From assembly GCF_003473295.1 (NCBI RefSeq), contig NZ_QRMP01000006.1, positions 52,327-116,326 of the forward strand: a DNA stretch of 64,000 bases, written 5' to 3'. The notes beneath the pieces are model-generated. The model saw only the letters and a program-made list of their open reading frames with translations, did not search any database and was not told the origin of the DNA. This document shows positions 1-8,526 of this stretch, piece by piece. A program made the position numbers and the translations under genes. The DNA is from Parabacteroides sp. AM08-6. Lineage in GTDB: Bacteria; Bacteroidota; Bacteroidia; Bacteroidales; Tannerellaceae. How positions within the stretch are numbered: position 1 is the first letter of the stretch; every line of letters starts with the position of its first letter.

Positions 1-610
1 AAAACGGATAGAAACCATGATGCAGATAATCCTGAAAATATGCCATCGGTTTAGCAATCGAACAGATATCTTTCGCTATTTCCTGATGATTAGCCAGTAT
101 TTCTTCAAACGAATAAGCCGGGAAATTATTACCCGACATCAAATTAAAAAACTCACGAAATGAAAAACCACGCAAGTTATAAGAAACAACCTTTCCCGAC
201 AAATCCGGGTTTTCTTCCTTCAACCGCATTACGGACGAACCGGAAAAGATAATTTTCAAATCCGTAAAATTATCATAACAATAACGAAGCTCTTTCGACC
301 ACCCCGAATATTTAAACACTTGGTCTATCAGCAACACCTTGCCTCCTTTTGCCCTGAATTCAGCGGCAAAGTCAACCAATGTCCGTTCCGTAAAATAAAA
401 ATGATTCAAATTGATATAAAGGCACTCTTTATTATCCGCCCCAAAATGCTCACGGGCATAATCCAAAAGAAATGTAGTTTTCCCCACTCCGCGAGAACCT
501 TTTATGCCGATTAACCGGTCATTCCAGTCAATCTCATCCATAAACCCTCTACGGACAGGCGAATACAAGTGTTCTACCAGATATTTATGTGTTTTAAAGA
601 ATGCCTCCAC
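1..610 (-). CDS. AAA-family ATPase, partial (3' end outside window)
   Basis: This reading frame enters from the left window edge and runs on the minus strand. It encodes the N-terminal half of an AAA ATPase of the kind usually paired with a DUF4143 domain. A Walker A motif (GSRGVGKTTF) follows the typical leader LVEHLYSPVRRGFMDEIDWNDRL. The Walker B region reads VLLIDQVFKYSGWSKEL, with Q where the family normally has the catalytic E. The sensor-like SGSSVMRLK stretch is present. No ATG precedes the conserved part: an in-frame stop lies about 30 nt upstream, so GTG at 608-610 is a possible start, uncertain. These proteins are common in Bacteroidetes and their role is poorly known. Confidence 0.7.
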   Translation of the reverse strand, partial: MEAFFKTHKYLVEHLYSPVRRGFMDEIDWNDRLIGIKGSRGVGKTTFLLDYAREHFGADNKECLYINLNHFYFTERTLVDFAAEFRAKGGKVLLIDQVFKYSGWSKELRYCYDNFTDLKIIFSGSSVMRLKEENPDLSGKVVSYNLRGFSFREFFNLMSGNNFPAYSFEEILANHQEIAKDICSIAKPMAYFQDYLHHGFYPF

Positions 611-655
611 CTTCTCTTTGGATAATTGAAATATGATATTTGAAAATTACCGGCA

Positions 656-685
656 CAAAGATAAACATCTTATTCATATTTGCAA
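656..685 (-). promoter_or_regulatory. Bacteroidetes-type promoter of the AAA ATPase gene
   Basis: On the minus strand TATCTTTG (656-663) matches the -7 consensus TAnnTTTG. A TTG lies 19 nt upstream, the usual place of the -33 element. Transcription would begin near 650, about 40 nt before the proposed GTG start. Confidence 0.55.
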
Positions 686-829
686 TGCGGAGATTACAAT
701 TTTATCCATAAAAATTACACTGCAAATTGACAATGTTTCACTTTTTATTTCTAATATCTTCTAAAAGTCTTTTTCAAACACATCATCTCTCTAACGATTT
801 AAAATTCAATTATCCCTAATGATTAAGAC

Positions 830-872
830 AAAAAAGCTGTGCCAGTAAAGTCATGTTTTTACTGACACAGCC
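830..872 (-). terminator. intrinsic terminator after ilvE
   Basis: A 14-bp stem (836-849 with 858-871, one mismatch) is followed on the minus strand by a run of six T. It ends the ilvE transcript. The other side also has a short T run, so it may work in both directions. Confidence 0.75.
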
Positions 873-886
873 TTTTTCTCTATTCG

Positions 887-1906
887 TTATTCAATAATTG
901 AAATCCATCCGTATAGGTCTGGTTCGTCCCCATATTGGATAGCACGTAGCTTATTATACAGTTTTTCGCAAACAGGACCGGGCTTGCCGTCTTTGGCAAT
1001 TATATACGATTTATTTTCATCCAAATCATCGATTTGTGAAATCGGGGCGATAACGGCAGCTGTCCCACATTCGGCAGCTTCATCGAAAGTCTCTATTTCT
1101 TCAAATGGAACCGGACGGCATTCTACAGTCATCCCCATGTCGGTAGCCAATTGCTGGATACTCTTATTCGTGATAGAAGGTAATATTGAATGTGACTTGG
1201 GAGTGATATAGCTGTTTCCACGAATACCAAAAAAGTTGGCCGGACCACATTCGTCCAGATATTTCTTTTCTTTCGGATCCAGATATAATACGGCTGCATA
1301 ACCTTTCGAATGGGCGATTTCACCGGCCACCAAACTGGCGGCATAGTTACCACCCACTTTAATCGTCCCTGTTCCATAAGGAGCTGCACGGTCGTATTCA
1401 CGCAGGATACATACTTTCGAAGGCTTAAAACCACCTTTGAAATAAGGGCCTACCGGTGTAACAAACACCATGAACATATATTCGGGAGCAGGTTTCACGC
1501 CCACCTGAGCACCCAGACCAATCATCAAAGGACGTATATAAAGAGCCGCACCACTTTCATAAGGAGGGACAAAACGTTCATTCAGTTTTACCACTTTCCG
1601 GACAGCCTCTTCGAACATTTCAACCGGCAATTCCGCCATTTTGATACCGCGACTGGAAGACTGCATGCGTTTACCGTTCTCATCCATACGGAATACACGG
1701 ATTTTGCCGTCTTTTCCCCTAAACGCCTTCAATCCTTCAAACGATTCCTGGCCGTAATGCAAACAAGTAGCTGCCATATGAATATTGATGATTTCAGAAG
1801 AACTGACTTCCAATTCACCCCATTTTCCATCCCGGTAGTAACACCGCACATTATAGTCTGTCTTCATATAACCAAATGCCAGATCAGACCAATTAATATT
1901 TTCCAT
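887..1906 (-). CDS. ilvE: branched-chain amino acid aminotransferase
   Basis: This PLP-dependent aminotransferase of fold type IV performs the last step of Leu, Ile and Val synthesis and the first step of their breakdown, in the cytoplasm. The 339 residues match the usual length of the bacterial BCAT type II group. The lysine that should hold PLP is in GTIKVGGNYAAS (about residue 180), and the family stretch YLDECGPANFFGI follows. It starts with ATG at 1906, just downstream of a strong TATCTTTG box, and ends before a clear terminator, so it is a single-gene transcript. Confidence 0.93.
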   Translation of the reverse strand: MENINWSDLAFGYMKTDYNVRCYYRDGKWGELEVSSSEIINIHMAATCLHYGQESFEGLKAFRGKDGKIRVFRMDENGKRMQSSSRGIKMAELPVEMFEEAVRKVVKLNERFVPPYESGAALYIRPLMIGLGAQVGVKPAPEYMFMVFVTPVGPYFKGGFKPSKVCILREYDRAAPYGTGTIKVGGNYAASLVAGEIAHSKGYAAVLYLDPKEKKYLDECGPANFFGIRGNSYITPKSHSILPSITNKSIQQLATDMGMTVECRPVPFEEIETFDEAAECGTAAVIAPISQIDDLDENKSYIIAKDGKPGPVCEKLYNKLRAIQYGDEPDLYGWISIIE

Positions 1907-1933
1907 TTTTTGTCGTAATTAGATTATTGCACG

Positions 1934-1941
1934 CAAAGATA
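1934..1941 (-). promoter_or_regulatory. -7 box of the ilvE promoter
   Basis: TATCTTTG on the minus strand is a perfect TAnnTTTG match 28 nt upstream of the ilvE start. A TTTG lies about 22 nt further upstream. Confidence 0.6.
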
Positions 1942-2042
1942 TTAATAAAACAACAGATTGAAACAAAAAAGCCACTAAAAGATAATAAGCTGTCAGTAAA
2001 AGTAAAAGACAACCTCATCCATTCAAATAGAACATCTCCATG

Positions 2043-4262
2043 CTATTTGACAGATTCCGCACCTTTCCAATGGTAACACAATATTTTTGCAAACGCATTT
2101 TCCTCCTGCAAAATGAGGTAAGAACCATCCGGCTGACGGCATGCATTAATCGAATAATTAAAATCGCACCATCCACTTTGCTTATGTACACTTTCTCCGG
2201 GTTCAATACGGCCAATAAAATCACCTGTCACACGGTCATACACAGTAATCCATCCATTTCTTGCCAATGCCACAAAGATATAATCACCTTCAACCGTAAA
2301 AGCTTTTGCATTCGTGAAATCCTTTCCCGAACCGTCTTCTATGTGAAAAGGTATATACAACAACATATCCGGTTTCCAATCATCAAAAGACAAGGCCCCT
2401 GTTTCCAAACGTTTCATAAAATTAGAACAACGGGCAATGGTACTTCCCAAAGCCCACCAAGTATCATGTTGGTCCTGGGCCTTAGGAGAAAAACCGGCTA
2501 AATATAATTCATCTTTCTCCGGATCATAATATATCCGTTTAGCATCCTGAAAACCTTTTGGTAGAGGGATAAGTCGAGGCTCTTCATATACAGGAATCCC
2601 TTTTTCATTCAATTCTTTCAATTTCCACAAGAAAAAACCATGTTGCCGGGTTCCACGCCACATATTCCCCGCATGGTCAATAAAAAAACTCATCGAATAT
2701 TGATTCGGCTCTACAACAGAATGAAATTCTTCCGGTTGCTTGTAACCATCGGCATTCCGGTCAACCCAAAGAGACAATGGATGTTTCTTATCCGGATTTC
2801 CGTTTTGTATGGATAAACAAGGTATTGCAACATATCCATATTGTTCCTGATTAAAGCGATATCCGGCCAACATGCCTCCATACATATCGGAAACAAACAA
2901 AAAGCTCTTACCTTGAATATTTCGTTTAAATACAGATGTGATAAAAGCTCCATTTTTTTTCACGCGTTCATCTCCCGGAAACAAAAAAGGGTCGGCTGTA
3001 TAAGCAATCAATTGGTCTATTCGACTCCCTTCTTTGGAGAAATCTATTTGATGTATTTTTTCCGGAGAATAAAAACAGGTAGTATTTACACGGTCAAAAT
3101 CAGCTGTTGCAGTAAATATCAGCCCCTCCATTTTCCATAAAAGGGATTTATCTTTTTCCTGATACGCTTCAAGAACCGCACCTCTCCCTCCACTTACGCT
3201 CGTATTGGCAATATAAATATTCCCTTTATCATCTACTCCCGTTGCACACGGACCACTAAAACGGCAAGGACCGGCCGCTCCGGGAATAAATTCTTTTGTA
3301 CGGGAAAACACACCACCTTTAACCCCGAAGGAGCCTGCAAACCTCGGCTTCTTATAAATATCATCATAAATCATGATATTCAAATCTTTCCCTCTATTAG
3401 GCAACAATAGACGTTCTTTTCGAAGGTCAATAGTAAACGAAACAGCCTCCGCTTCGGGAGGAACAGTCAAAGATTGAGGTAATAATTTACCGTTCATAGC
3501 TTCCATACGCACGATTTCTTTCCCACGCATCATCCATAAAGCTTTTTTATTGTCTGCATAAATGAGCCCCACTCCCCCTTTCACAGGATACCCTTTCAAA
3601 TACGTCATCGTTTTTGAGTTATAGATTTTGATTGAGTCCGGAATCCGTTCACTTTCAATTCCTTTCACAGCTACATATAGCAAACCGTCCATTATAGCCA
3701 GCCCCTCCAGCGAACGCTCTTTCTCGCTGCAAACAATGAGCATATCCCCTTTATAGCCATAACCACCTTTAAAAGGAGCCCCTTTCCCCGTCTTTATATC
3801 ATAGCGGCGCACTGTTTTCCATTCAATCTGTTTGTCACAAGGAGGAAATTGGGGTTTATTATTGATATTCAGTTCATTGTTTCCCCCATCACAACCATGC
3901 TGCGTTAACAATTGATAAACATATTGTTCGTCCAAAACAACCGCATTTCCGGAAAAACGTCCCCATCCGCCCGTACCGGAACCTTCCGGACGACTGATTA
4001 GTTTACCATCCTTAAAAACAGCAACATTTGTTCCCCCTTCATCCCAACTACAGATAGTAGCAGCCGTTCCGTCGGGAAGGACATACATGTTCAACATATC
4101 ATGAGGAATATGAGACTCTTCATATCCGCCATCATTGGCAATCCAGGAAGTTGTATAATTAGTAAGTTTAGCGCTTTCTCCATCTACATTTTCTACTAAT
4201 TGAGAAAACGTAGGTAGATACATCCAAGAAAGTAATAATATTATCAAAAAGTTTCTTTTCAT
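2043..4262 (-). CDS. exported protein of unknown function, possible beta-propeller
   Basis: I do not recognise the family. The 739-residue product has a clear signal peptide (positive start, then IILLLSWMYLPTFSQ) with no lipobox cysteine, so it should reach the periplasm or beyond. The body has repeated strand-like units (GNIYIANTS, GNMWRGTR, DELYLAG, DYIFVALARNGWITVYD) that resemble NHL or PQQ-like propeller blades. That is an inference from the pattern. It lies 20 nt downstream of the glycerophosphodiesterase gene on the same strand, so the two probably share a transcript and perhaps a substrate. Confidence 0.7.
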   Translation of the reverse strand: MKRNFLIILLLSWMYLPTFSQLVENVDGESAKLTNYTTSWIANDGGYEESHIPHDMLNMYVLPDGTAATICSWDEGGTNVAVFKDGKLISRPEGSGTGGWGRFSGNAVVLDEQYVYQLLTQHGCDGGNNELNINNKPQFPPCDKQIEWKTVRRYDIKTGKGAPFKGGYGYKGDMLIVCSEKERSLEGLAIMDGLLYVAVKGIESERIPDSIKIYNSKTMTYLKGYPVKGGVGLIYADNKKALWMMRGKEIVRMEAMNGKLLPQSLTVPPEAEAVSFTIDLRKERLLLPNRGKDLNIMIYDDIYKKPRFAGSFGVKGGVFSRTKEFIPGAAGPCRFSGPCATGVDDKGNIYIANTSVSGGRGAVLEAYQEKDKSLLWKMEGLIFTATADFDRVNTTCFYSPEKIHQIDFSKEGSRIDQLIAYTADPFLFPGDERVKKNGAFITSVFKRNIQGKSFLFVSDMYGGMLAGYRFNQEQYGYVAIPCLSIQNGNPDKKHPLSLWVDRNADGYKQPEEFHSVVEPNQYSMSFFIDHAGNMWRGTRQHGFFLWKLKELNEKGIPVYEEPRLIPLPKGFQDAKRIYYDPEKDELYLAGFSPKAQDQHDTWWALGSTIARCSNFMKRLETGALSFDDWKPDMLLYIPFHIEDGSGKDFTNAKAFTVEGDYIFVALARNGWITVYDRVTGDFIGRIEPGESVHKQSGWCDFNYSINACRQPDGSYLILQEENAFAKILCYHWKGAESVK

Positions 4263-4282
4263 ACATTCTATACTTTATTCGA

Positions 4283-5113
4283 TTAATATTTTACTCGTAT
4301 CCACGGAACCTTTTCTTCAATCCATTTTTTCAATGATACCGGGACATCAGTGCACATATAATCACAACCCAAATACGCCCCCAACATAAAATCTTCAACA
4401 GATTGCCCCGGCCATAGACTAACAATCAGCCCTTCTTTATGCGCTTTTTGAACACTCTCACGGCTCGTTCCATTCATTGTCGCGCCTAATCGCTTTATTC
4501 CGACAGTTTTACAAAGAGCTATTGTTTCCGCATTACAAGGTTTCGAAGTTATTAAAAGCAAATCAACTCCAGGATAATTCGATTGAAGGTAACGTAAGGC
4601 ACGATAATCGCTTGAAGTAAAGACGTAAAGAGCATCAGCCGGCTTTTTTGCCATCACCTTTTTATATAGCTTGTCACAATACTCAGCAAGACGCTCCTCC
4701 GGATAGAGTGATTCGGGATTTGTTTTCATCTCAAACTCAACATATAAACCCTGCTTATCTTGTAAAAAATCAAGCAGTTCATCCAAAAACAACATTTTAT
4801 TCCCCTGCTTCGTTTTCAACTGCATAATATCCGCCTTCGTTTGCTTCTCTACAGCTCCTTTCCCATTGGTTGTACGTTCCAAGGAACTGTCATGCGTAAC
4901 CACCAACTCACCATCTTCAGTCATTCGTATATCCGTTTCAAAACCGCAATAACCGGCATCATAACTGGCTTGAAAAGCCTGCATTGTGTTCTCGTCATAT
5001 TCCATCCGTCCACCACGATGTGAAAACAAACGTATTTCCTGAGTTTGCCCGAATGCCTGAAAAGCAGCCAACAGGGCCACAACTATTAAGAACAATCGAA
5101 GTATTTTCATCAC
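4283..5113 (-). CDS. exported glycerophosphodiester phosphodiesterase
   Basis: The enzyme hydrolyses glycerophosphodiesters to glycerol-3-phosphate and an alcohol. The 276 residues carry a signal peptide (LFLIVVALLAAFQAFGQ) and the GDPD TIM-barrel motifs: HRGG near residue 33, ENT shortly after, the metal-binding pair in FETDI, and the second catalytic histidine in VTHDSSLERTTNGKG. Further family stretches are YVEFEMKT and the C-terminal CDYMCTDVP. It should act in the periplasm on lipid headgroups. Two ATG codons (5113 and 5110) are possible starts. The upstream region holds an RHS remnant, so its promoter sits at the edge of the toxin locus. Confidence 0.88.
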   Translation of the reverse strand: MMKILRLFLIVVALLAAFQAFGQTQEIRLFSHRGGRMEYDENTMQAFQASYDAGYCGFETDIRMTEDGELVVTHDSSLERTTNGKGAVEKQTKADIMQLKTKQGNKMLFLDELLDFLQDKQGLYVEFEMKTNPESLYPEERLAEYCDKLYKKVMAKKPADALYVFTSSDYRALRYLQSNYPGVDLLLITSKPCNAETIALCKTVGIKRLGATMNGTSRESVQKAHKEGLIVSLWPGQSVEDFMLGAYLGCDYMCTDVPVSLKKWIEEKVPWIRVKY

Positions 5114-5140
5114 TCTAAATTAGTTTAAGTTTATACAATT

Positions 5141-5245
5141 CTATTCGTTACACGCTCCTCCTACACTTTTTATTTCGAACCGACTCGGCAAATTTAGCAA
5201 ATTATATGTAACCGATGATATTCCACGGTTCAAATCTTTAGTCAT
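5141..5245 (-). pseudogene. RHS core fragment at the left end of the toxin locus
   Basis: The 34 codons encode MTKDLNRGISSVTYNLLNLP and a short tail, closely matching the core of the displaced RHS gene (codons for this part at 10100-10195), then a TAG stop. Homology to the core is lost upstream of 5245. It marks the far left limit of RHS-derived sequence. The rest of the gap 5246-5404 shows no gene. Confidence 0.75.
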
Positions 5246-5404
5246 AAAACAATAATACACGAATCACCAACATTAAGAATATCAGTACAATAACATCACT
5301 AACACATTGATTTTATCAAGAAAAAAAATCGCCAACACAAATTAGCAGAACTATTCCGCTAATTTCACATCTTTCAATTGCTCAAATAAAACGATAGAAT
5401 TTGA

Positions 5405-5869
5405 TTAAAAAAACAAATTACCATCCAATTTAATATTTAAATATTCCTCAATCTCATTTTCTTCTACAAGAATAATACTTTTGTAATCATTTCTTTTATT
5501 ATCAACAATAGATAGATATGTAAAATGTTCACCGGGAGAAATACGATGCAAAAAAGTTCTGTCAATATAGGAAACTGTATCTAAAACAGTAACATTATCC
5601 GTCATTAATGAAAACAACGAAAAATCGCCATTTTTCCGTATAAAATAATCATGAATCAAATATTTTTTACTTCTACTATTTAAACCATCATCAACCAACC
5701 ATGTTATATAGTTTTTTTGTTCATTATTGATAATAACAAACTTTTTTATAGAGACAAATTCATCTTCACTATTTCTATAACAATAAGTTAAAGTATCTAT
5801 TTCTATTTTATCTTGAGAAAATAGACACAAATTATTCATCATCAACAATAAGAATATTATTTTTTTCAT
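5405..5869 (-). CDS. small exported protein, candidate immunity protein
   Basis: The family is not recognised. The 154 residues begin with a signal peptide (KKIIFLLLMMNNLCLFSQ) and continue as a mixed, mostly beta-rich domain without a membrane anchor. Its ATG overlaps the stop codon of the preceding toxin-tail remnant in an ATGA arrangement (5866-5869). This tight overlap is typical of toxin-immunity pairs, and all neighbours are RHS tip debris, so immunity is the best guess. The gene is AT-rich, as are its neighbours in the array. Confidence 0.6.
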   Translation of the reverse strand: MKKIIFLLLMMNNLCLFSQDKIEIDTLTYCYRNSEDEFVSIKKFVIINNEQKNYITWLVDDGLNSRSKKYLIHDYFIRKNGDFSLFSLMTDNVTVLDTVSYIDRTFLHRISPGEHFTYLSIVDNKRNDYKSIILVEENEIEEYLNIKLDGNLFF

Positions 5870-6021
5870 CTATTCATATTTTTAATAGTTTCTTTTTTCG
5901 TATCAATAATCATACCCTTTAATACCATATTAGTTTCTTCACTATTTACTATTTGATGAGATACACGTTCATAATCGCCCCTATCCCGTAAATAAAGCAA
6001 AGCATGACTATTCGCAGAACC
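5866..6021 (-). pseudogene. orphan C-terminal toxin tail (51 codons)
   Basis: An open frame of 51 codons (GSANSHALLYLRDRGDYERV and onward to IKNMNR) has no start and follows directly on a TAA that ends an immunity-like fragment in the same frame. Its stop overlaps the ATG of the 154-residue gene. It reads as the last part of a toxin tip whose RHS carrier was lost. I do not recognise the toxin family. Confidence 0.55.
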
Positions 6022-6220
6022 TTAAATCGGTTTATCTGAAATTACGATGTTTGCATATATAACAGAATCCTTAAAAGAAATTATTTTCATATTCTGGAGT
6101 ATTCAGTCTTATATTTACTAATACTATTAACAACGCAAACAATAACACTTTATAACGTTTTCTCATATTTTGCAAACTCATTTTTCCGTTTTTTAGTCGC
6201 CATTGGAAGAGGCCATAATG
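6022..6220 (-). pseudogene. broken immunity-like gene with a fused toxin tail
   Basis: From right to left, HYGLFQWRLKNG (a toxin tail also found upstream of 8357) runs in frame into MSLQNMRKRYKVLLFALLIV, a membrane-anchor start. The frame then breaks at a TAA (6071-6073), and an overlapping frame encodes MKIISFKDSVIYANIVISDK, which aligns with residues 38-61 of the 179-residue gene next door. So this is a decayed paralogue of that gene, truncated where it meets the 51-codon toxin tail. Confidence 0.6.
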
Positions 6221-6280
6221 TCGCTACCTATCACGGGAGAACTACATGCAGCTTCGCCCCATCAGTGCCACAAAACTAAT
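6221..6280 (-). pseudogene. short RHS core remnant with internal deletion
   Basis: The codons match the core stretch around GTDGAKLRVV and then SSPVIGS of the displaced RHS gene (9995-10080). The intervening residues HNWNPSYSS are missing and the frame is shifted. It is joined directly to the HYGLFQW toxin tail. Confidence 0.6.
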
Positions 6281-6328
6281 TCGTAAAAAAACAAAACATC
6301 TCAATGCTATAAAGTCTGTTTCCTTATA

Positions 6329-6868
6329 TCACTTTTTCATCTTAATAAATAGATGCTTTATATAATCGGTTTCAATTGGTTGCATTTTTACAAAAAGACT
6401 ATCTTCCAGGCTTTTTAAGAGAACCTCCTCAAAATGTCCCCACATGTCAATCTCAAGCATTACAATAAAAGGATGTAAATTATGTTTTTCTTTTTCTTGC
6501 AAAGCTTGCACTTCTTCTCCCGAATCTTGTATTATATCATATTTGCTTGTATTTTTCCTCACAAAACTATTTCCTTCAATATAAATTCTATTCATATTTC
6601 TTGTATCAAAAGTAAATCTTGTATAATAAAAACCGACTCCTTTATAAATAGTAACATAATCCATACTATCTGCATAATTATTAATCGGCTTATCTGAAAA
6701 TACTATCTTTGCACACCTAGGACTATAGATAGAATCACTAAAAGGAATTGTCTTCATATATAATCCCAAATCTTCAATATAATATTGATTACTACTCCCT
6801 GGATAAGTCCAGATGTAGATATTATATATAAAAAACAAAACAAATGCTGCTCCAATTATTTTCTTCAT
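6329..6868 (-). CDS. membrane-anchored protein, candidate immunity protein
   Basis: The family is not recognised. The 179-residue product has an N-terminal hydrophobic segment (IIGAAFVLFFIYNIYIW) that could be an anchor or an uncleaved signal, followed by a soluble domain. It lies 7 nt downstream of the stop of a collapsed RHS tip module, the place where an immunity gene normally sits. A degraded paralogue lies at 6022-6160. Its coding capacity is intact, which suggests that protection is kept although the toxin is lost. Confidence 0.6.
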   Translation of the reverse strand: MKKIIGAAFVLFFIYNIYIWTYPGSSNQYYIEDLGLYMKTIPFSDSIYSPRCAKIVFSDKPINNYADSMDYVTIYKGVGFYYTRFTFDTRNMNRIYIEGNSFVRKNTSKYDIIQDSGEEVQALQEKEKHNLHPFIVMLEIDMWGHFEEVLLKSLEDSLFVKMQPIETDYIKHLFIKMKK

Positions 6869-6875
6869 AATTAAC

Positions 6876-7249
6876 CTATTTTCTTATATAACCTGTCATT
6901 AATCTACGTTTCCCAAGCATGAATCCATAATATTGAGCATATTGAGAAGAAAGACCATCTATAGCTGAAAAATCTCCTTCCTGCATTTTTAGCAAATTAT
7001 ATGTAACTGATGATATTCCGCGGTTCAAATCTTTAGTCATATTTCCGTTTCCATCATAAGCATATTCCGTGTCTGGTTCGTATAATTCTTAAAATCATGA
7101 GAAAAGGCATAAGAGACATTCGACGCCGCATCGCTGACGGATATTATCCGGTTTCCATCATAACCGACTGTCAGATTGTCGATTTGACCGTATCCGCTGC
7201 TGCCGGTCATCCCGTTGCGCTGGATGACGGTAGGAGTCATGCTTGTCAT
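6876..7249 (-). pseudogene. collapsed RHS tip module (core joined to toxin tail)
   Basis: The first part encodes the RHS core (RNGMTGSSGYGQIDNLTVGY) almost identically to the displaced gene at 10200-10395. A one-base deletion near 7070 shifts the frame. After it, the core frame resumes to VTYNLL and is joined in frame, at about 6985-6990, to KMQEGDFSAIDGLSSQYAQY and an end at GYIRK plus TAG. About 200 residues of core and most of the toxin are missing. The tail sits just before the 179-residue gene. Confidence 0.7.
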
Positions 7250-7369
7250 TTAATGTCTTAAAAAGACATTTTCATTTTCATCCATAAAGGCTATTATATA
7301 ACAAGTAGATGTTTCCATTCTAGTTTTATCTGGAGTTTTTACATCAAATGAAATATGGGTGCTTTCTGT
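7250..7369 (-). pseudogene. second copy of the metallopeptidase tip's C-terminal tail
   Basis: The frame encodes TESTHISFDVKTPDKTRMET, then STCYIIAFMDENENVFLRH and TAA. This matches the end of the main RHS tip (KTPDKTRIETSTCYMIVSMD). It begins straight after the stop of the upstream lipoprotein gene, in the same frame, and ends where the next RHS core fragment begins. Confidence 0.7.
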
Positions 7370-7981
7370 TTAGTTACATTTTAACTTGGGCGGCTTGTAA
7401 TATCCAAGACCAATATTTGTAACCACTCTCTTGTATTTAGATAAATCGTTTTTACAAAAGTAATAATGTGCACCTTTTTGACTGTCATCACTTAAAAATT
7501 CAGATATTATATAATCTTTTTGTAAAATATTATATTTCCACAATACTGTTATTATTTCTTCTGTTACGGGATAATTATCATCCCACCAATAAAACAATTT
7601 ACCGTTTTTTATCACATACTTTGTTGGTAATTTATCTTTCGTTTCTTCTGAATAATAATACTTGTAACGAGTTCCAACAATCTCTACACTTACTATTCCA
7701 TCATACAAATCTCCTCTTTCCCATTGGTGAGTTCGTCCATCTTTATATTTTGTCTTATCAGCTTGTATCAAAGTGGATTTATAAAACACACTATCCTCAA
7801 AATTAACACTAAAAACAGAGTCATTTTTAAATAAATTGCAATTTGTTGAAAAATTTTCGACAGCATTATTTATCGCTACTTCTTGCAAATTTGTTCCTAT
7901 TTCTGTTGTAGATATCTTTATGGAAGAACAACCTAACAACAAAAAAAAGGTTGACAAGGATATTATTATTTTAGTTTTCAT
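7370..7981 (-). CDS. lipoprotein, candidate immunity protein
   Basis: The family is not recognised. I place the start at ATG 7981 rather than at 8008 because the shorter form gives a proper lipoprotein signal: MKTKIIISLSTFFLLLGCSS, with the lipobox LLGC. The mature part of about 180 residues is polar and rich in Tyr and Trp. It sits among RHS tip remnants and is followed in the same frame by a metallopeptidase-tip tail. Lipoprotein immunity proteins are a plausible match for toxins acting in the periplasm, but no cognate toxin is intact here. Confidence 0.6.
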   Translation of the reverse strand: MKTKIIISLSTFFLLLGCSSIKISTTEIGTNLQEVAINNAVENFSTNCNLFKNDSVFSVNFEDSVFYKSTLIQADKTKYKDGRTHQWERGDLYDGIVSVEIVGTRYKYYYSEETKDKLPTKYVIKNGKLFYWWDDNYPVTEEIITVLWKYNILQKDYIISEFLSDDSQKGAHYYFCKNDLSKYKRVVTNIGLGYYKPPKLKCN

Positions 7982-8009
7982 ATTGAAACCTATCAAACTG
8001 TTTTCCAAA

Positions 8010-8357
8010 TTACAAATGTTTTATATTTTTCAAAAACAACTTCGGACCGGACTCTTTCGTTTCATGCGATATAAATGCCCTGAGATAAAAATGGTCCAAA
8101 CGCACGGGGTCATACGCAAATGCCTCTTTCACATGGAATTGTAAATTCCGTACACTGTCCTGAATGAATAGTGTATCGCATAAGGGTTTATAGACCCACA
8201 CACTCCGACCCGAAGACAAGGCCTCTCCTATTGAATCACAATGTATATCAAAAGGAGGTGCAACCATGACCGGTACTGTTATCTCACAGGTCCCTAAAAG
8301 TATTACTGAAGAGATAAAAAGTATAGACCTTTTCAAATAACGTTTTTTATACTTCAT
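8010..8357 (-). CDS. small lipoprotein-like protein, candidate immunity protein
   Basis: The family is not recognised. The 115 residues begin with KRYLKRSILFISSVILLGTC, a signal with a weak lipobox (T at -1). The start codon lies inside the end of the preceding toxin tail, whose stop is at 8347-8349, giving an 11-nt overlap. Such overlap suggests translational coupling of a toxin and its immunity gene. The toxin tail itself carries an internal stop and is inactive. Confidence 0.55.
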   Translation of the reverse strand: MKYKKRYLKRSILFISSVILLGTCEITVPVMVAPPFDIHCDSIGEALSSGRSVWVYKPLCDTLFIQDSVRNLQFHVKEAFAYDPVRLDHFYLRAFISHETKESGPKLFLKNIKHL

Positions 8358-8526
8358 ACTTATTTCCGTTTTTTAGTCGCCATGGGAAGAGACCGTAATG
8401 CCACTTCATGAAATTCCATAAATAAATATCAGAAAGGCTACAATCCACCAGCTATTTATTCACAAAACAATTATTTTTAATCCGTTCAATATCCGAATTA
8501 TGATAAATCACAAGGCTAAAACATGA
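8347..8526 (-). pseudogene. decayed toxin tail ending in HYGLFPWRLKNG
   Basis: After the stop of the 118-residue gene the same frame stays readable for about 60 codons with one internal TAG (8452-8454), and ends WNFMKWHYGLFPWRLKNG, NKYEV, TAA. The motif HYGLFxWRLKNG occurs again at 6184-6220. I take both as tails of one toxin-tip family that I do not recognise. Confidence 0.55.

Noticed and set aside
1310..1918. 202-codon frame opposite ilvE
   Set aside because: It is antisense to ilvE and its sequence shows only mirrored codon bias.
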